A stretch of DNA of 64,000 bases from Patagioenas fasciata (taxonomy: Eukaryota; Chordata; Aves; Columbiformes; Columbidae): positions 744,001 through 808,000 of the forward strand of contig NW_027288588.1 in the NCBI RefSeq assembly GCF_037038585.1, in the 5' to 3' direction. Below, piece after piece: positions 46,101 through 58,530 of the stretch. How positions within the stretch are numbered: the first letter of the stretch is position 1; every line of letters starts with the position of its first letter. The notes beneath the pieces are model-generated. The model searched no databases, was not told the origin of the DNA, and saw only the letters and a list, made by a program, of their open reading frames with translations. Position numbers and translations under genes: made by a program.

Positions 46101-46436
46101 TTGGCCTGTCCCCTGCAGAGGCAGAAGTGACCTCACCGTCCCCTCCACAGCCATTGGCTTCTACTGGACTATGAGTTCCTGAGACACAAGTGACCACATG
46201 GCATCGTACCCAGCCATCACCCTCCTTGTGCTCCAGTGTGTGAGCAGGTAGACTTTAGCTGCTTTCATCAAATTTAGCCAATAGATTTCCTATCAAGGGT
46301 TTGAGTGGAGAAACGTTCCTCAGAGGAGCTGCTGTATTTACTCTGGGACATTTTACATCTTTGCTTCTGACTCTTATTATTTTTCTCTTCTTCCTTTGTC
46401 TGTTCTGACTTGAAAGAGCTCTCCAAGGAAAAGATT

Positions 46437-46975
46437 CATGGAATCCTACAATAGCACAGATTGGAAGAGACCCCTGAACACCATCTCTGTCCCACCGACC
46501 TTTATGGCACCCCAAGGAATAGCTGACAGCATTTGTGCTCCCTTGGGTTCATCTCACCACATGCACACAGTGGACATGCACATGATGTGTATGGTTACAA
46601 CTCATCTGTACAATGAAAACATGGACTTTTGTCCTAGTATTTCATAGAGTCATAGTATGTCCTGAGCTGGAAGGATCCACAAGGATCATGGAGTCCAACT
46701 CCTGTCACTGCACAGGACACCCCACAGTTTACACCGTGTGTCTGAGGAAGTTGTCCAGTCTCTTCTTGAACACTGTCAGGTTGGGGCCGTGACACCTCCC
46801 TGGGAGCCTGTTCAGTGTCCATCACCTCTGGGTGAAGAACCTTTTCTTCATGTCCAACCGGAACCTCCCCTGGCTCATCTTCTGCCATTCCCTTGGGTTC
46901 TGTCATTGGCCACTAGAGATAGGAGTTTGGTGCCTCCCCTTCTTCCTCCCCTTGTGAGGAAGCTGTAGCCACCAT
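46437..46975 (-). mobile_element. CR1 3' end fragments (-)
   Basis: Two reverse-orientation CR1 3' ends: a short one at 46,437-46,500 (GAATCCTACAATAGCACAGA) and a longer one from about 46,643 to 46,930 beginning TCATAGAGTCATAGTATGTC and running through TCTTGAACACTGTCAGG. Confidence 0.88.
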
Positions 46976-46999
46976 GAGGTCTCCTTTGAGTCTTTTCTT

Positions 47000-47480
47000 C
47001 AGCTCTGATGCTGAGAAACCCCTGGTTTTCTTTCTGAAGCAGAAAGGAGAAGCCATGACCTTCAGGCAATGGGAAGGGGGATTCTGCCCCTCACACACGG
47101 CTCAGGGCTCTTCCTGGGACCATGGGATGTGGGTGTGCAAGGCCCAGGGAAGGACAACACTTGGACAACAACTTCCAGCTTCCCCATGGGGCTGCAAGCA
47201 GCCACCGAGGCCCCAGAGCCATGAGGACAACATGGCTTCTCCTGGGCCTCAGTGGCAGAGACAACTGCCACGGCCAAGGGGACAGAGACCTGGGTTCTGT
47301 GGGTCCCTTCCAGCCTTGCCAGCGCCCTTTGCCATCTCCACCACAGGCTGTTCTACACGGTCCTACCCCTGCCCCTCTTTCCCTGCAGGCTGCAGACACC
47401 CATCTCGCTTCCCCACCTGCTCTCACCCCAGCATTTCTGCACCTTCACTGCTGTGTCTGCACCCTCACTGGCTGCTCTTT
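47000..47480 (+). repeat. Unnamed interspersed repeat, member 3
   Basis: Third diverged copy of the 37,180-37,870 unit, directly after the CR1 fragment. Confidence 0.7.
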
Positions 47481-48114
47481 GGAACACAAACCATGGGCTG
47501 ATCCAGCTCCCTCTGGGTGACCTCTTGCACCACAGCACTGCCCTTCCACTGACATTTCTTCCTCCCGATATCCAGTCCTCAGCTTCCAAGTTGCACATGT
47601 CCCTGCTGCTGTCCCCTCATGTTCTCAGGTGGGATGGACGTGACAACCCATCTGCAAGGCCTCTTCCTGGGTAGGGCCTGTGAGCACTTAGGCAGAGGTT
47701 CTTTCCCAGCCATGTCCCTGCTGCCTGGCTGTCACCTCCAGAGACAGAACTGACCTCACTGCCCCTTCACAGCCACAGGATTCTGACTGGATTATGAGTG
47801 TCTGAGACACAACTGACCACAAAATACCACACTCGTCCATTCCCTGCCTTATGGCTCAGGACCTGACCAAGACTGAAGCGTATTCTACACAGTCCTACAC
47901 CTACTCCTCTTTCTCACAGGCTGCAGACACCCATCTCGCTTCCTCACCTTGTTCAAATTTGTCGAATATATTTCCTACTAACACTGTGAGTGAAAAGCAC
48001 TCTTCACTGGAACTCCTGTACTTCCGGTAACATCTTCTGTATCTCTTCTTCTCCCCTTTCTTATTTTTTTTCTATATTTCCACCTATTCTCTCTCCTGAA
48101 ACCTCTCCAAGGCA

Positions 48115-48720
48115 AAAAATCTTTCAAATCACAGAATAACTCAGGTTTGCAGAGAGCCCTTGTCTCACTCATCTTGTCTCACTCTCCTGAACAGGGCAGG
48201 TGAACCACGTCAGGTTGCTCAAGGCCTCCACCCAGGTTTGCATCATCCTCAAAGGCACTGAAAGTTCACTCTGTTACATCTTGGAAGAGGAGAATAAAGA
48301 TGTTCAACAGTGTTGCCCAAGTGCTGGTCACTGAGAGATGACACCAGTAACTGGTTGCACGGAGGACTTTGTAACACTGGTGATATTTGGGCTTGATGAT
48401 TCAGCCAACTTCCCACCCAGCATCCACTTCTTGAGCCCCATCAGCACCACTCTGGTCAGAAGGAGACCATGGCTTAGCCTTGCAAACGCCCTGTGCACAA
48501 CATGCCTTTCTTTCCCTATCCTTTTGGGTTCAGCAGTCCCTTCCTTGTCCTTCACATTCCTGGAAACAGCTGCAGGAGGACATGTCCCATCCCCTTCCCA
48601 GGGAGGGAGGTAGGGTGGCCCGCCTGTTATTCTCCCAGTTTCTATTCCTGCTCTTCTTGAAGACGGGTTTGAGGTCTGCGTTTTCTAAGGACCCAAGAAG
48701 AACCATTCTGGTTTCTATGG
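48115..48720 (-). mobile_element. CR1 fragments (-)
   Basis: 48,115-48,280 is a reversed CR1 3' segment (AATCACAGAATAACTCAGGT). 48,290-48,720 is reversed ORF2 reverse-transcriptase coding sequence and pairs with the plus-strand copy at 63,190-63,640 across the inverted duplication. Confidence 0.85.
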
Positions 48721-49751
48721 CACTTTTGACATAAATATCAGGGTACTGTCAGGTGTCCACATCTGAGCTGGCCTCATGGACTCCTTATGCACCCAGGGAT
48801 GCTCAGAGACAGAGTCTGTCCCTTTTACAGACAGAGGCAGGAGTCACAGTGTCCCTCTGGCCTCCTGTTGCCACTCTTAAAGGATGGGAAGCATCTCATC
48901 CCTTTAGCATGTCACACTTCTCTGTACTTATCTGAGATGTCCCACGTCATGAGGAATGGATACAGGGACCTGAGTTAAAGGAACAACAACCCAGTGCTGC
49001 ATTCAGGCAGTTTCCCATAGGATGTTTCTGCCAACATGAAGTCACCTCAAGACCTCATCTGTGCTACAGACCTTCAAAGAATGGAAAGGAATAGTTGATG
49101 GTGTTTGTGCTCACTCACATTCATGTCACCTCATGTACATGATGTGCATGCTCACATCTCATCTGTACAAAGTAAACATGGACTGATGAACTATTCATTG
49201 AGTGTCCATCCATGGAGGGAAGAACAACCTCTGTGGGTGAGAGCACAGGGCTGGAAATGGTGGTTGTGAGGGGCCAGTCCATGATGATTGACTTGAAGCT
49301 CCTTATGAAGGGGTGTCCAGTGCACAGGGGCACAGCCCAGCCCCTGCTCTGCTGGTCCTGCAGGTCTCTGGCAGGAGGCCTGGCTGTGAGAGGACGCTGC
49401 TGTGTGCCAGCCTTGCACATACACACTGTTCAGCTGTACTACGGTGCTTCATCTGTGGGTCACTTTCTAGGACATATCCTTGAGAGAAGGTTTGGAAGAA
49501 GACCTAAACATTCAGGCCCTGCCCTGAGGAGATCACCTTTCTATCTGGAAAGGCTGTTGTGAGGTCAGCTCTGTCACAGCAGTGCCCATTGCCTGTCCCT
49601 GCCTGCGCTCACGGCACTGACACACAGCAGGACGGGGACCAAGCTGCCAGAGCACTCAGGCTTTGCACCAACACAAGGAATGAGAAGGAGAGTGTGGGAC
49701 TGGAACCATAACAGCTCTGGAAGAACAAGTACCAATATTGGTGAAGGACCC

Positions 49752-49757
49752 TTTATT
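49752..49757 (-). terminator. Polyadenylation signal of the minus-strand OR gene
   Basis: AATAAA on the minus strand, about 190 bp after the OR stop codon, the first such hexamer downstream in a plausible position. Confidence 0.4.
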
Positions 49758-49948
49758 TTGCTTAAACACAGATAACACGATTCCACATTGACACAGCCAC
49801 TCACTGAGAAGTGAAAAGCAGGCAGTGAATTACAAAGGGAATAAAAATATTATCATTAAAAAAAAAATCACAACTAGAGACAAAAAATACTACACAAGAT
49901 GAACCTGCAATGAGAATGTCTTCTTATGTGGAAGAACACAGAGACAGT

Positions 49949-50881
49949 TTATAGGTTCAGAAGAAATCCAGTCATCAGTTTCCACAGGGCATCCTTGAGC
50001 TCCCGGTTCCTCATGCTGTAGATGAGGGGGTTCACTGCTGGAGGCACCACCGAGTACAGAACAGACACCACCAGATCCAGGGATGGCGAGGAGATCGATG
50101 GGGGCTTCAGGTAGGCAAACATGGCAGTGCTGACAAACAGGGAGACCACGGCCAGGTGAGGGAGGCAGGTGGAAAAGGCTTTGTGCCGTCCCTGTTCAGA
50201 GGGGATCCTCAGCACGGCCCTGAAGATCTGCACATAGGACACCACGATGAACACAAAACAGCTGAAAGTTAAACAGACACTGACTACTAGAAGCCAAACT
50301 TCCCTAAGATAGGAGTGTGAGCAGGAGAGCTTGAGGATCTGGGGGATTTCACAGAAGAACTGGCCCAGGGCATTGCCCTTGCACAGTGGCAGTGAAAATG
50401 TATTGGCCGTGTGCAGCAGAGCACTGAGAAACCCAGTGGCCCAGGCAGCTGCTGCCGTGTGGACACAAGCTCTGCTGCCCAGGAGGGTCCCGTAGTGCAG
50501 GGGTTTGCAGATGGCAACGTAGCGGTCGTAGGACATGATGGTGAGAAGATAAATCTCCGCTGAAGCTAAAAAGACAAACAGAAAGAGTTGTGCAGCACAC
50601 CCTGCATAGGAAATGACCCTGGTATCCCACAGAGAGTTGGCCATGGACTTGGGGACAGTGGTGGAGATGGAGCCGAGGTCAAGGAGGGCGAGGTTGAGCA
50701 GGAAGAAGTACATGGGGGTGTGGAGGTGCTGGTCCCAGGCTATGGTGGTGATGATGAGGCCGTTGCCCAGGAGGGCAGCCAGGTAGATGCCCAGGAAGAG
50801 CCAGAAGTGCAAGAGCTGCAGCTCCCGTGTGTCTGCGAACGCCAGGAGGAGGAACTGGGTGATGGAGCTGCTGTTGGACAT
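49949..50881 (-). CDS. OR14-like: Olfactory receptor, OR14-like (intact)
   Basis: Single-exon GPCR of 310 residues starting MSNSSSITQF at 50881. Seven hydrophobic segments fit the family. Motifs: N-terminal sequon NSS (3-5), LHTPMYFFL (53-61), MSYDRYVAIC (116-125) at the end of TM3, KAFSTCLPHL (234-243) in TM6, PPAVNPLIYSMRN (280-292) in TM7; Cys95 and Cys177 can form the usual disulfide. Role: odorant binding in the cilia of olfactory neurons, coupling to Golf and cAMP. An upstream in-frame extension to 51,016 is rejected because a splice acceptor (CCTTGCACAG) lies between it and the chosen ATG. Sequence type is that of the OR14 / gamma-c receptors hugely expanded in birds. The ligand is unknown. 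Confidence 0.94.
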   Translation of the reverse strand: MSNSSSITQFLLLAFADTRELQLLHFWLFLGIYLAALLGNGLIITTIAWDQHLHTPMYFFLLNLALLDLGSISTTVPKSMANSLWDTRVISYAGCAAQLFLFVFLASAEIYLLTIMSYDRYVAICKPLHYGTLLGSRACVHTAAAAWATGFLSALLHTANTFSLPLCKGNALGQFFCEIPQILKLSCSHSYLREVWLLVVSVCLTFSCFVFIVVSYVQIFRAVLRIPSEQGRHKAFSTCLPHLAVVSLFVSTAMFAYLKPPSISSPSLDLVVSVLYSVVPPAVNPLIYSMRNRELKDALWKLMTGFLLNL

Positions 50882-52251
50882 TTGCTGCCTGTGGGCGTGA
50901 GGACCTGTGCAAGGAGGAAAAGACTGTGACAAGTTAGGGGAGACTTCTCTGAAGAAAATAAATGGGCTGTTTCTCATGGAAAACCCCCTCCACAATGGAG
51001 GGATATTTCTGCTCATTCTCTCTTTCTACCAAGTGAGAAAAACAGTTCATCACAGTTTAAAATGCAGTTGGGCATGCAGTTTCCATGAACACAGCTCTGG
51101 GGCAAAACCGCCTGAGTTGGTGTCAGAACAAAAACTGACCCACACTCCCACCCCAACCCCAGAGAGCAAGAGCATCAGGGACACCTGTAGAAACAGGGAA
51201 GGACACTGCAGTGCTACCAGAAAATAAAGCAAGGACAGAAAGGCAGATGAGCATGCTGTGGAACCTTCTCCTTACCTGGCTGTGCTGCTGCCACTCACAT
51301 AATGACACTATAGAGCAAGTACTTTTAGCACCTTTTTTGTGTACCACGTTCCAGGAACCCTTCACCTGGAGGTCCAGCTGCTGAGGTGGAGACTCGTGAC
51401 CTGGACCCCATGGCTTTGGGGCAGAGGCTCTGCTGGGGAGGAGAGGAGACCAGGGGTTGCACTGGGAAATGTGTCTGCACTCGAGAGGATGTGACAGAAG
51501 TTCCTAAATCCCATCCCCAGCATTTCTGGTAGCAGTTAACTCTTCCTGCCCGTGTCTGTGCTGCCTGCAGCTGTGTCTCTGTCCCTGGGTCTGCTCCCTG
51601 TCAGTGCCACAGAGCCCGTCTCACGTGCTGTGTGCTCAGCTCTGTCCTGCTCACACCTCCTGGCACTGCCCAGGGGCAGCTCTGTGTGTGCAGGGGCTCA
51701 GGAGCAGCTCAGACAAGTCCTAACGAGAACTGGGGTCTCAGTGTCCTCTCCAAAGCAGAGAAATAAATCCCCACCTCCCACAGCACACCCGACCAACCAA
51801 GAGTGGAAAACTGAAAGCACAGACTCCTTCCCTTGCAGCTGTTGCTGTCTTGATGTCCTTGTTCAGAAGGACCCTCTGCAATGTCTGTGCGGTTGATCTG
51901 GAGCTCTGAGCAGCCTTGACCCGCACAGCACCCTTCAACCCCACAAGCTCCCTGCCTGCCCTGTCGGAGGTCGCTCCTTCCACCCACAGCTGCTGCCATG
52001 GGATCTCCCGGGCAGGCTGAGCGCTGACCCTGGCAGGTGGCAGAGTCCCTGCCCCGGCACAGCCCTGGGGTGCAGGGACCCTGCTCTGCAGGACAGCCCT
52101 GGGCACCCCTGGGTGCACAACTTGCTTCTCAGATTTTTTAAGTTGCTGAAAAAGATCCCCGTCCTTACAGATGCCACGAGCTGTGCCTGTGCCAGTTTTA
52201 GGAGATGCCTCCAGGAGCTACAGCTGCATTGCCCTGCACCCAGAGACTTAC

Positions 52252-52300
52252 CATGGCAAGGGCTGCAAAGGTTTCTCCTCCAGTGAGCTCTCAGTCATCC
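52252..52300 (-). promoter_or_regulatory. Non-coding 5' exon and donor of the minus-strand OR gene
   Basis: Minus-strand CTTGCCATG|GTAAGTCTC gives a consensus donor at 52,251-52,250. The matching acceptor is at 50,906-50,905, with the coding exon starting at 50,904, so the intron is about 1.35 kb. The same exon end is conserved upstream of the second OR locus. The exon's 5' limit was not determined. Confidence 0.6.
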
Positions 52301-52489
52301 TCCCAGTCCTGACCACCTTTAATCTCTCTCTGCCTTGCTCGTCTCCCTGAGATCCCCAGGCAGAGCCCTCAGCCCTGCTGCGTGTGCAGAGGAGCTGCTC
52401 CTGGGCAGAGCTGTCTCTCTGCAGCGCTGCCGCTTGCCAGGAGCTCCCTCTGTCCCAGGAGCCCAGCCCAGCTCAGTAGCACAGGAGAA

Positions 52490-53170
52490 GCCCAAGACAC
52501 TTTAACGACCCTTCTGGTGGGTTTGGTGCTGATTCCATGAACCTCAGACCCTGAGGGGAAGCTGATGAAACCTCTCAAGAAGTCAGATTCAAACTCCAAA
52601 GTTTCTTGCAATGTTAATGAGTCCCACTGAGGGACACTACTGAGGAACTGACCCCAGGGTCTGGTTAGAGAAGAAAACGGGATGCAGTGACAAGAGGTCA
52701 GGAAAAGCAAGGTGAAGTTCTCTTAAATGCTGAGTAAACCTGAATGTGTTTCATTAGTCAAAGGGACAAGCCCTGACCCCCAGTCCTGGGAAGGCAGATC
52801 CTGTCCATCAATGTTGCCCAGTTCCCTTCCTGGACAGTGTGATGTGGGGCTGTGCAAGGCCAAGGGCAGGACTATGGTCCCACACCTCCCAGGTTCCTGG
52901 CTGGGGACAAGGAGGCCATGAGGCCCCTGTGCTGGAAGGACAAGGTCTCTCCTCACAGGCATCAGAGGTGCAGACAACAGCCATAGCCAAGGGGAGAAGG
53001 AGCTCATGTCTGGTGGGGCTTTCAGCCCCTTTACATCCCTTGATCATCTCCACCACAGCCTGTCCTGTGCTGTGGCATCCCCTGCACCTCTTTCCCTGCA
53101 GGCTGCAGACATCCCCCCTGCTGCCCCACCTTGCTCTTGTCTGAGCATCTTCCTCCATTTGCTGAGATCT
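52490..53170 (+). repeat. Unnamed interspersed repeat, member 4
   Basis: Nearly identical to member 1 at 37,180-37,870, as expected from the A/B duplication. Confidence 0.8.
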
Positions 53171-54744
53171 CTGCATCCTCCCCAGCTGTTCATTGAAGCA
53201 CAAAGCCTTGGGCTGATGCAGACTCCCTCTGCTGACCTGCTCCACCACAGCACTGCCCTTCCAGTCACCTTCCTTTCTGCTCATCTCCAGCCTGGACCTC
53301 TCCAGCTGCACTTTGTGCCATTATTTCTTTCCCATGCTGTTTCCCACTATGCAGAAAACCTCCACCACCTCTGAAACCACCCTTCAAGCACTCTCTGGCT
53401 ACTCCTGCACTGCTGCAGCCTCCCCAGCGCTGCTGGGCCAAAGCAGCACAGGTTCCTCAGCATCCCACACCATGTGCACAAGGTGCTGAACCTGCCTTGG
53501 CAGAGCCCTGCACTCTCCAGTTCCCCTCTGCTTCTCCAAACTGGGAAGCCGCACACTGGCACACCCCCGTGTGTGTGGGGTCACACCAGTGCTGAACCGA
53601 ATGGGATGAGAACTCCAGGTGTCTGGGTCCCCACGCTCCTCCTCATGCAGCCCCGTGTGCAGCTGCCTTGTTCATGGAGAGCGTGCACCACGGGCTGGTG
53701 TGGGGACCTTGGAGTGCCCAGGCCCTTCTCCTCAGGGTCACTGCTCAGCGTGTCAGGTCCTGCTCTGTCCTGATGGATGGGGTTATTGTCCCACCCTGAT
53801 ACAGCACTGGTCACGTCTCTTTGTACAACTTCAGAGCTTTCTGCTGGTCGAATACCAGATATTCACAAGGTCTGGACTCTCCCTGGACTGAAGGTCCATT
53901 TGCTCAGCTGTTAATGTTTTCATGCAGATGGTTTATCCTGATAAGGGTTTCTCTCCCAAGATAACAGGATAAGGAGCTACAGGACACTACAAATACCATC
54001 TCCTGGAGAAACCGTGGGGTCTTGGGGGTATGCTACTCATACTGTCAGAGGTCTGGACTCACAGGGGTAGATTTCCCTCTTGTGAGAGAACAGCAGGAAT
54101 GCATGAAATTCAGCCTGGGAACAGAAAATGTCAGCTGAAGGTTGAGGAGTCATCAGGAAAAGGCATAACAACATGGGCAGTGTTGTGGTGACTGGACATC
54201 AGCTACTGACTCACTGATGAGGAAGATAAATTATATGAGGCCTCCTTCAAGACAAATGAAAGAAGCATCATGTTGTCGGGGCGGTGTCCTCGTGACAGAC
54301 CTGAGATATCCCAATATCTGCAAGGTACCAGCCATCCAGGAGGGGTTGGAGCTCATTGACAACATCTTCCTGACACGGGGGACTGAGGAGTCAGTGAGGT
54401 GAGGTGCCCTGTGGGACTTCACACTTAAAACCACAAAGAGTTGGTCAGGATGGAACAGTCAGGGATGGGAAAGTGGAGCTGAGGCTCCTGGGAGATGATC
54501 ACAAGGCCAAGAGCAGGATTTCAGGAGAGCAAGCTTTGGCCTGCTGAGGGACCTGCTTGGGTCCTATGGGATATGACCTTGGTGTCTGCAGTGCTTTTCT
54601 CTCACATTTCCTCCCTCCTCTCTCCCACCTGCTGTTGTGCAGCGTTTTTTACCCTTTCTCAACTACAATATCCCAGAGGTGCTGCCGGCATCACTGAGTG
54701 GCTCAGATTTGGCAGAGAGTGCGTCCATCTTGGAGCAGCTGAAA

Positions 54745-55545
54745 TCGGCTCTGTCTGACGTTGGTCAAACTCCTGTTGTCTTCTCAGAGAAGTGACAACT
54801 GTAGCACAGCCACACTCACCCCCAGTTCCAAGACTTAGTCATGTAAACCAGCACAGGGTGACAGCACATTGGGTTTTGTAAACTACTGAATCATGGAAAA
54901 GATCTTCTGTCAGCAACCTTTTGAAGTCTTCAGTCAATGAGCAGGTTCCTATAGGGAACTGTAATTCCCCTGACATGACCTGGCCAGGCAAAGCTGCAAG
55001 TCCAAAGGATCTACGGCCAACTGCTTAACACAGCTATCTGATGGGCCAACAAGGGTGATGCTCACCTGGATCTGGAACAGGGACACAAGGAAGAGCTGGT
55101 GCGGGATGTGAACATCAGTGTCCACCTTGGCTGTTGTGACCAGGAAACAGTGGGGTCCCAGGCAGCAGAGGGGAGGGAGGAAGGCCAGCAGCAGAGCACA
55201 GGCTGGTGGGCTCCAGAGGAGAAGACTTTGACATAACTGGGTGTCTGATACAGGTGGGCAGCAGTTCATAAGGGTGAAGGAGCTCAGAAAATCTGAGAAG
55301 CCTTACAGGACAGCCTGCTCCAAGCACAAGAATGATCTCTCCACGTACCCATGAAAAGAAGCATTTATTTCGTGAGGCTGCTCCTCTGAACTGATGGAGC
55401 TCCAGGGCACAAAGGCAGCACACAGGAGGTGGAAGCAGGGGAAGCTGTAAAGGAGGAATTTAGAAACCTTGTCCATGGATGTGGGGATGATGCCAAAGCT
55501 GCCCTGGACTTGATACCTGCAGGAGAGTCTGAGGGCACAAGATGA
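54745..55545. other. Segment present in copy B only
   Basis: About 0.8 kb missing from copy A, where the flanks join directly. GCTGA occurs at both edges in B and once at the join in A, which suggests deletion in A between short repeats. No gene recognised in it. Confidence 0.6.
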
Positions 55546-55589
55546 GCTGACACGGCTTCATTTCCAGTAAAAGAACAGACAGGGTGAAT

Positions 55590-55740
55590 GTGGAACTGCT
55601 GCTGAACTTCGTAAGAGTAGAATCAGACAGGACGGAGGTTCTTCATGGCTTCTTTGCCTCCATCTTCACCAGCAAGGTCTCCTGGGACTTTGTTCCTGAA
55701 GACAGGAGTCTGGAGAACACCCAGCAGTGGATGAGTCTCA
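55590..55740 (+). mobile_element. CR1 ORF2 fragment (+), duplicate
   Basis: Counterpart of 39,500-39,640, reading GGCTTCTTTGCCTCCATCTT then CACCAGCAAGGTCTCC, closer to the CR1 consensus than copy A. Confidence 0.6.
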
Positions 55741-57719
55741 AGTCAGGGATGACCTGAGCAAACTCAGACACCATTACAGAACAGGAGATGGGTCACTTGA
55801 CCAGCTCCCTGAACACAAGTATCACTGTGCTGTGGCACCTGAGATTCCCAGGAACACCCACCTCTTGGCCCAGAGTTGTGTGATTCCTCTTGAGGTGTCC
55901 TGGCCTGTCTCGTCCATCAAGTGATGCTTTAGGCACCCACTTCTCTGACACATTCAGTTGTTATCAGGAGATTCTCTAGATCAATATTCATTGGAGATTG
56001 TTGATACCAGCTGTTCTGGAAATGAGGGTTTTGGGAGGGGGACGGAAATATTAGAGATTTGGCTTTATTACTCTTTATTATGGAAATGCTCACTGTTTGG
56101 CGACAATTCTGAAATCTCTGAAATCATCCACAAAGGACTTGAAGCCTTTAGGAAAGTGCTGCAGAGAGCATTGTCTTGTAAGGGTATTTTGGATGTTACT
56201 GAGCCCTCTGCTGCCATGATCCTGAATTGCAACTACTGAAAGAATGAACAAACCTGTCATGAACTGAAGGGCAGAAACAAACCCCAAGTTTCTGAGGGTG
56301 TTTGGATCCCCATGAAGGGCCATTACTGACACAAGCAGTCCCTGTCCCTGGAGGCTGCTCAAGGAAAAACAATGGAGACAATGGTCAGAGGTGGTAAAGG
56401 CAATGTTGAGGTGGCTCTGGTGCCACGTCAGCCCTTGACGTTTGTTCATCACCAGAATGGCCAAGCCCTGACCCCAGGACCTGACAAAGGAGACCCTTTC
56501 AGTCAAATGTTTCTCAGGCTCTGCCTGTGGTCACTGTGAGTGTTTTGTGTTTTGAGGGTGGGTTTGGTGCCAAGTGCTGTTGCTTTAACCACAAGGTTCT
56601 GGTTTTCTGAGGACTTGGCAATGCCTGTGAGGTCCCCCAAACCCATTCAACTTCTTTCACAGACCTGACAATGGTCACCAATCACCTGAGCTGTCCCAGT
56701 CCCAAACTTGCTTGAATCCTCTATTTGGATCCATACCCATCACTCCAGGAGGTCCATGCATCCACCAGGTTCATGGATGATTCCTTAGGTCCATCCAAGT
56801 GTGGGCAGTGTAAGAGAGGAGCAGAGCAGGATCAGCTCATGGGCCATGACTGAGCACAGCCACCACAGCAGCAGCCATTCCCCATCTCCCGGGCACAGTC
56901 AAGCCCACAGCATGCAAATGGCACTGCCATATATCATTAATCCAAAAAAGCCTGCCTTCTTTCCAAAATCAACAACAATCTTTCTACCATTCCCCTTCAA
57001 CCCCCAGATATCAGCCGCATTCCACTTGTGGCTCAGACACGGTTGTAAGGATTTGCTGAAGTCATCAGCCATCACCCTTTTCTACCCCACATCTCCTGAC
57101 CCTCTCCCACACCACACATGGCCGGTCACTGCTGCTCAGGGCCTCGCACTCTACAGAAGAGGCCTTGAGCTTCTTGGCTCTTCCTGGTGCTTGTTATAAT
57201 CTTCCTCACTCCCTCCAGATCTCACAGTGAGATTTCTTGTTCATGACAGGGCCTTTGTAACCAGCTCTTATGAAATGGTTGTCCTTCTGTGATCATCTGT
57301 GCAGAAGAAGTAATCACAGAAAAGCACCAAATATGTCAAATCTGCTGCTGAGTGAAATGCAATAAAACCTTGTTGAGCCAGCCCCATAGCTGTGTCTTTC
57401 CAGCAAGGAGTTTCTCCTGAGAAAGGGATCCAACCTCTGCCACTCTCTGCAGAGGCACATGAGCAGCGTCCATGCACCTGGGGACACAAAGAGTGACTTT
57501 TGCAAGATCACCCTCTATCTGGACCATTTAGAAATGTACCTGTGGATGGGGTATGAAGCCTTATAGTACAGCAGAGACTGGAGTTCTGAGCTCCCTTCAA
57601 CTCCCTGTGTGACAGTCTGTAAAATTAATTAACCCAGTGAAAAATTTGGTTTTGATTCTCTTCACAGCCTGAAGCACCACGTGGCTCAGGAGACAATCCA
57701 GGATACCCAACCAGAACTC

Positions 57720-58530
57720 ACATGCTCTGAACTTAAAGTTCAGGTGTTCCCGGGAATCTCAGCAGACGTGTCACACTGATATCTGGGTTCAAGGAGCTGG
57801 TCAAGAGCCTCGTCTGCATTTCTGTAACGATGGCTTTGCTGCCTGGCTGATGCGCAGACTCTGTAGATGGATGCTGACACCTCTTGAACAACCTGCTCTG
57901 AAAGGATGAACAAGGCGGTGTTTTCTTTCTGGAAGGTTATTAGGACAGCAAACAAGAGGAAGCTGGGTTGGAGGAAGTGTAAAAGGATACAACGGTTGTG
58001 ATCAGGGCTGTTTACGGTTACTTGTAAAGCAGCCTTGCGCCTCATGCGAATTATTTCTGTGATCAGAAGGAACCTGAGGGCTTTCTCCAAATCAGAAACA
58101 TGAAGGGGAAGGAAGGACAGCGTCATTCAGTCTCTAAGGCACCTCAAGATGTGTCTTGACCAACCTCCTCCTCCAAGCAGGGTCAGACCAGATTAGTGAG
58201 GGGTCTATACAAACACATCGTGGTAACTTTCTGATGTAGAGTGGATGCGCACTCCTGGGAAACAGCTTCCAGTGCTTGACTGTCCTCAGGAATGGAAAGT
58301 TTTTCCCTTTATCTACTGTCCTTCTAAGCCAAACCATCCAGATTGCCTTTTACCCATCTACTTGCACACCGACACAGACCATAATATCCTAACTTGAGCA
58401 CAAGCATATTGTGGGGGGTGATGATGAATGCCTTGCTGACTTCCAGGTAACAGACCATCACTGCTCTGCCCACGTCCACAACCCTGTCCTTTCCTCACAG
58501 AAGTCATGGCCAAAGACTGATGAATGTCTC
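57720..58530 (-). mobile_element. CR1-derived sequence (-), diverged
   Basis: 58,130-58,530 reads in reverse like the CR1 reverse-transcriptase region (GCTGACTTCCAGGTAACAGA corresponds to the YLDFSKAFD-type segment). 57,720-58,130 resembles, in reverse, the material at 39,690-39,780. Strongly decayed. Confidence 0.5.

Larger units (their letters stand above)
48290..52490. repeat. Inverted duplication, arm 1 (with OR gene)
   Basis: Reverse complement of 58,840-63,640. Matched segments include the CR1 piece, the 48,740-49,020 block against 62,770-63,060, the 49,200-49,440 block against 62,395-62,620, the OR coding exon, and the 5' exon and upstream region at 52,000-52,490 against 58,840-59,340. 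Divergence is visible by eye and greater in non-coding parts. Confidence 0.9.
52330..57660 (+). repeat. Segmental duplication, copy B
   Basis: Direct partner of 37,020-42,245. It lies between the two arms of the OR inverted duplication and contains unnamed-repeat member 4 (52,490-53,170) and the CR1 ORF2 fragment at 55,590-55,740. Confidence 0.92.

Noticed and set aside
50882-51016. In-frame N-terminal extension of the intact OR
   Set aside because: It crosses a good splice acceptor, and the family normally starts at the MSNSSS position.
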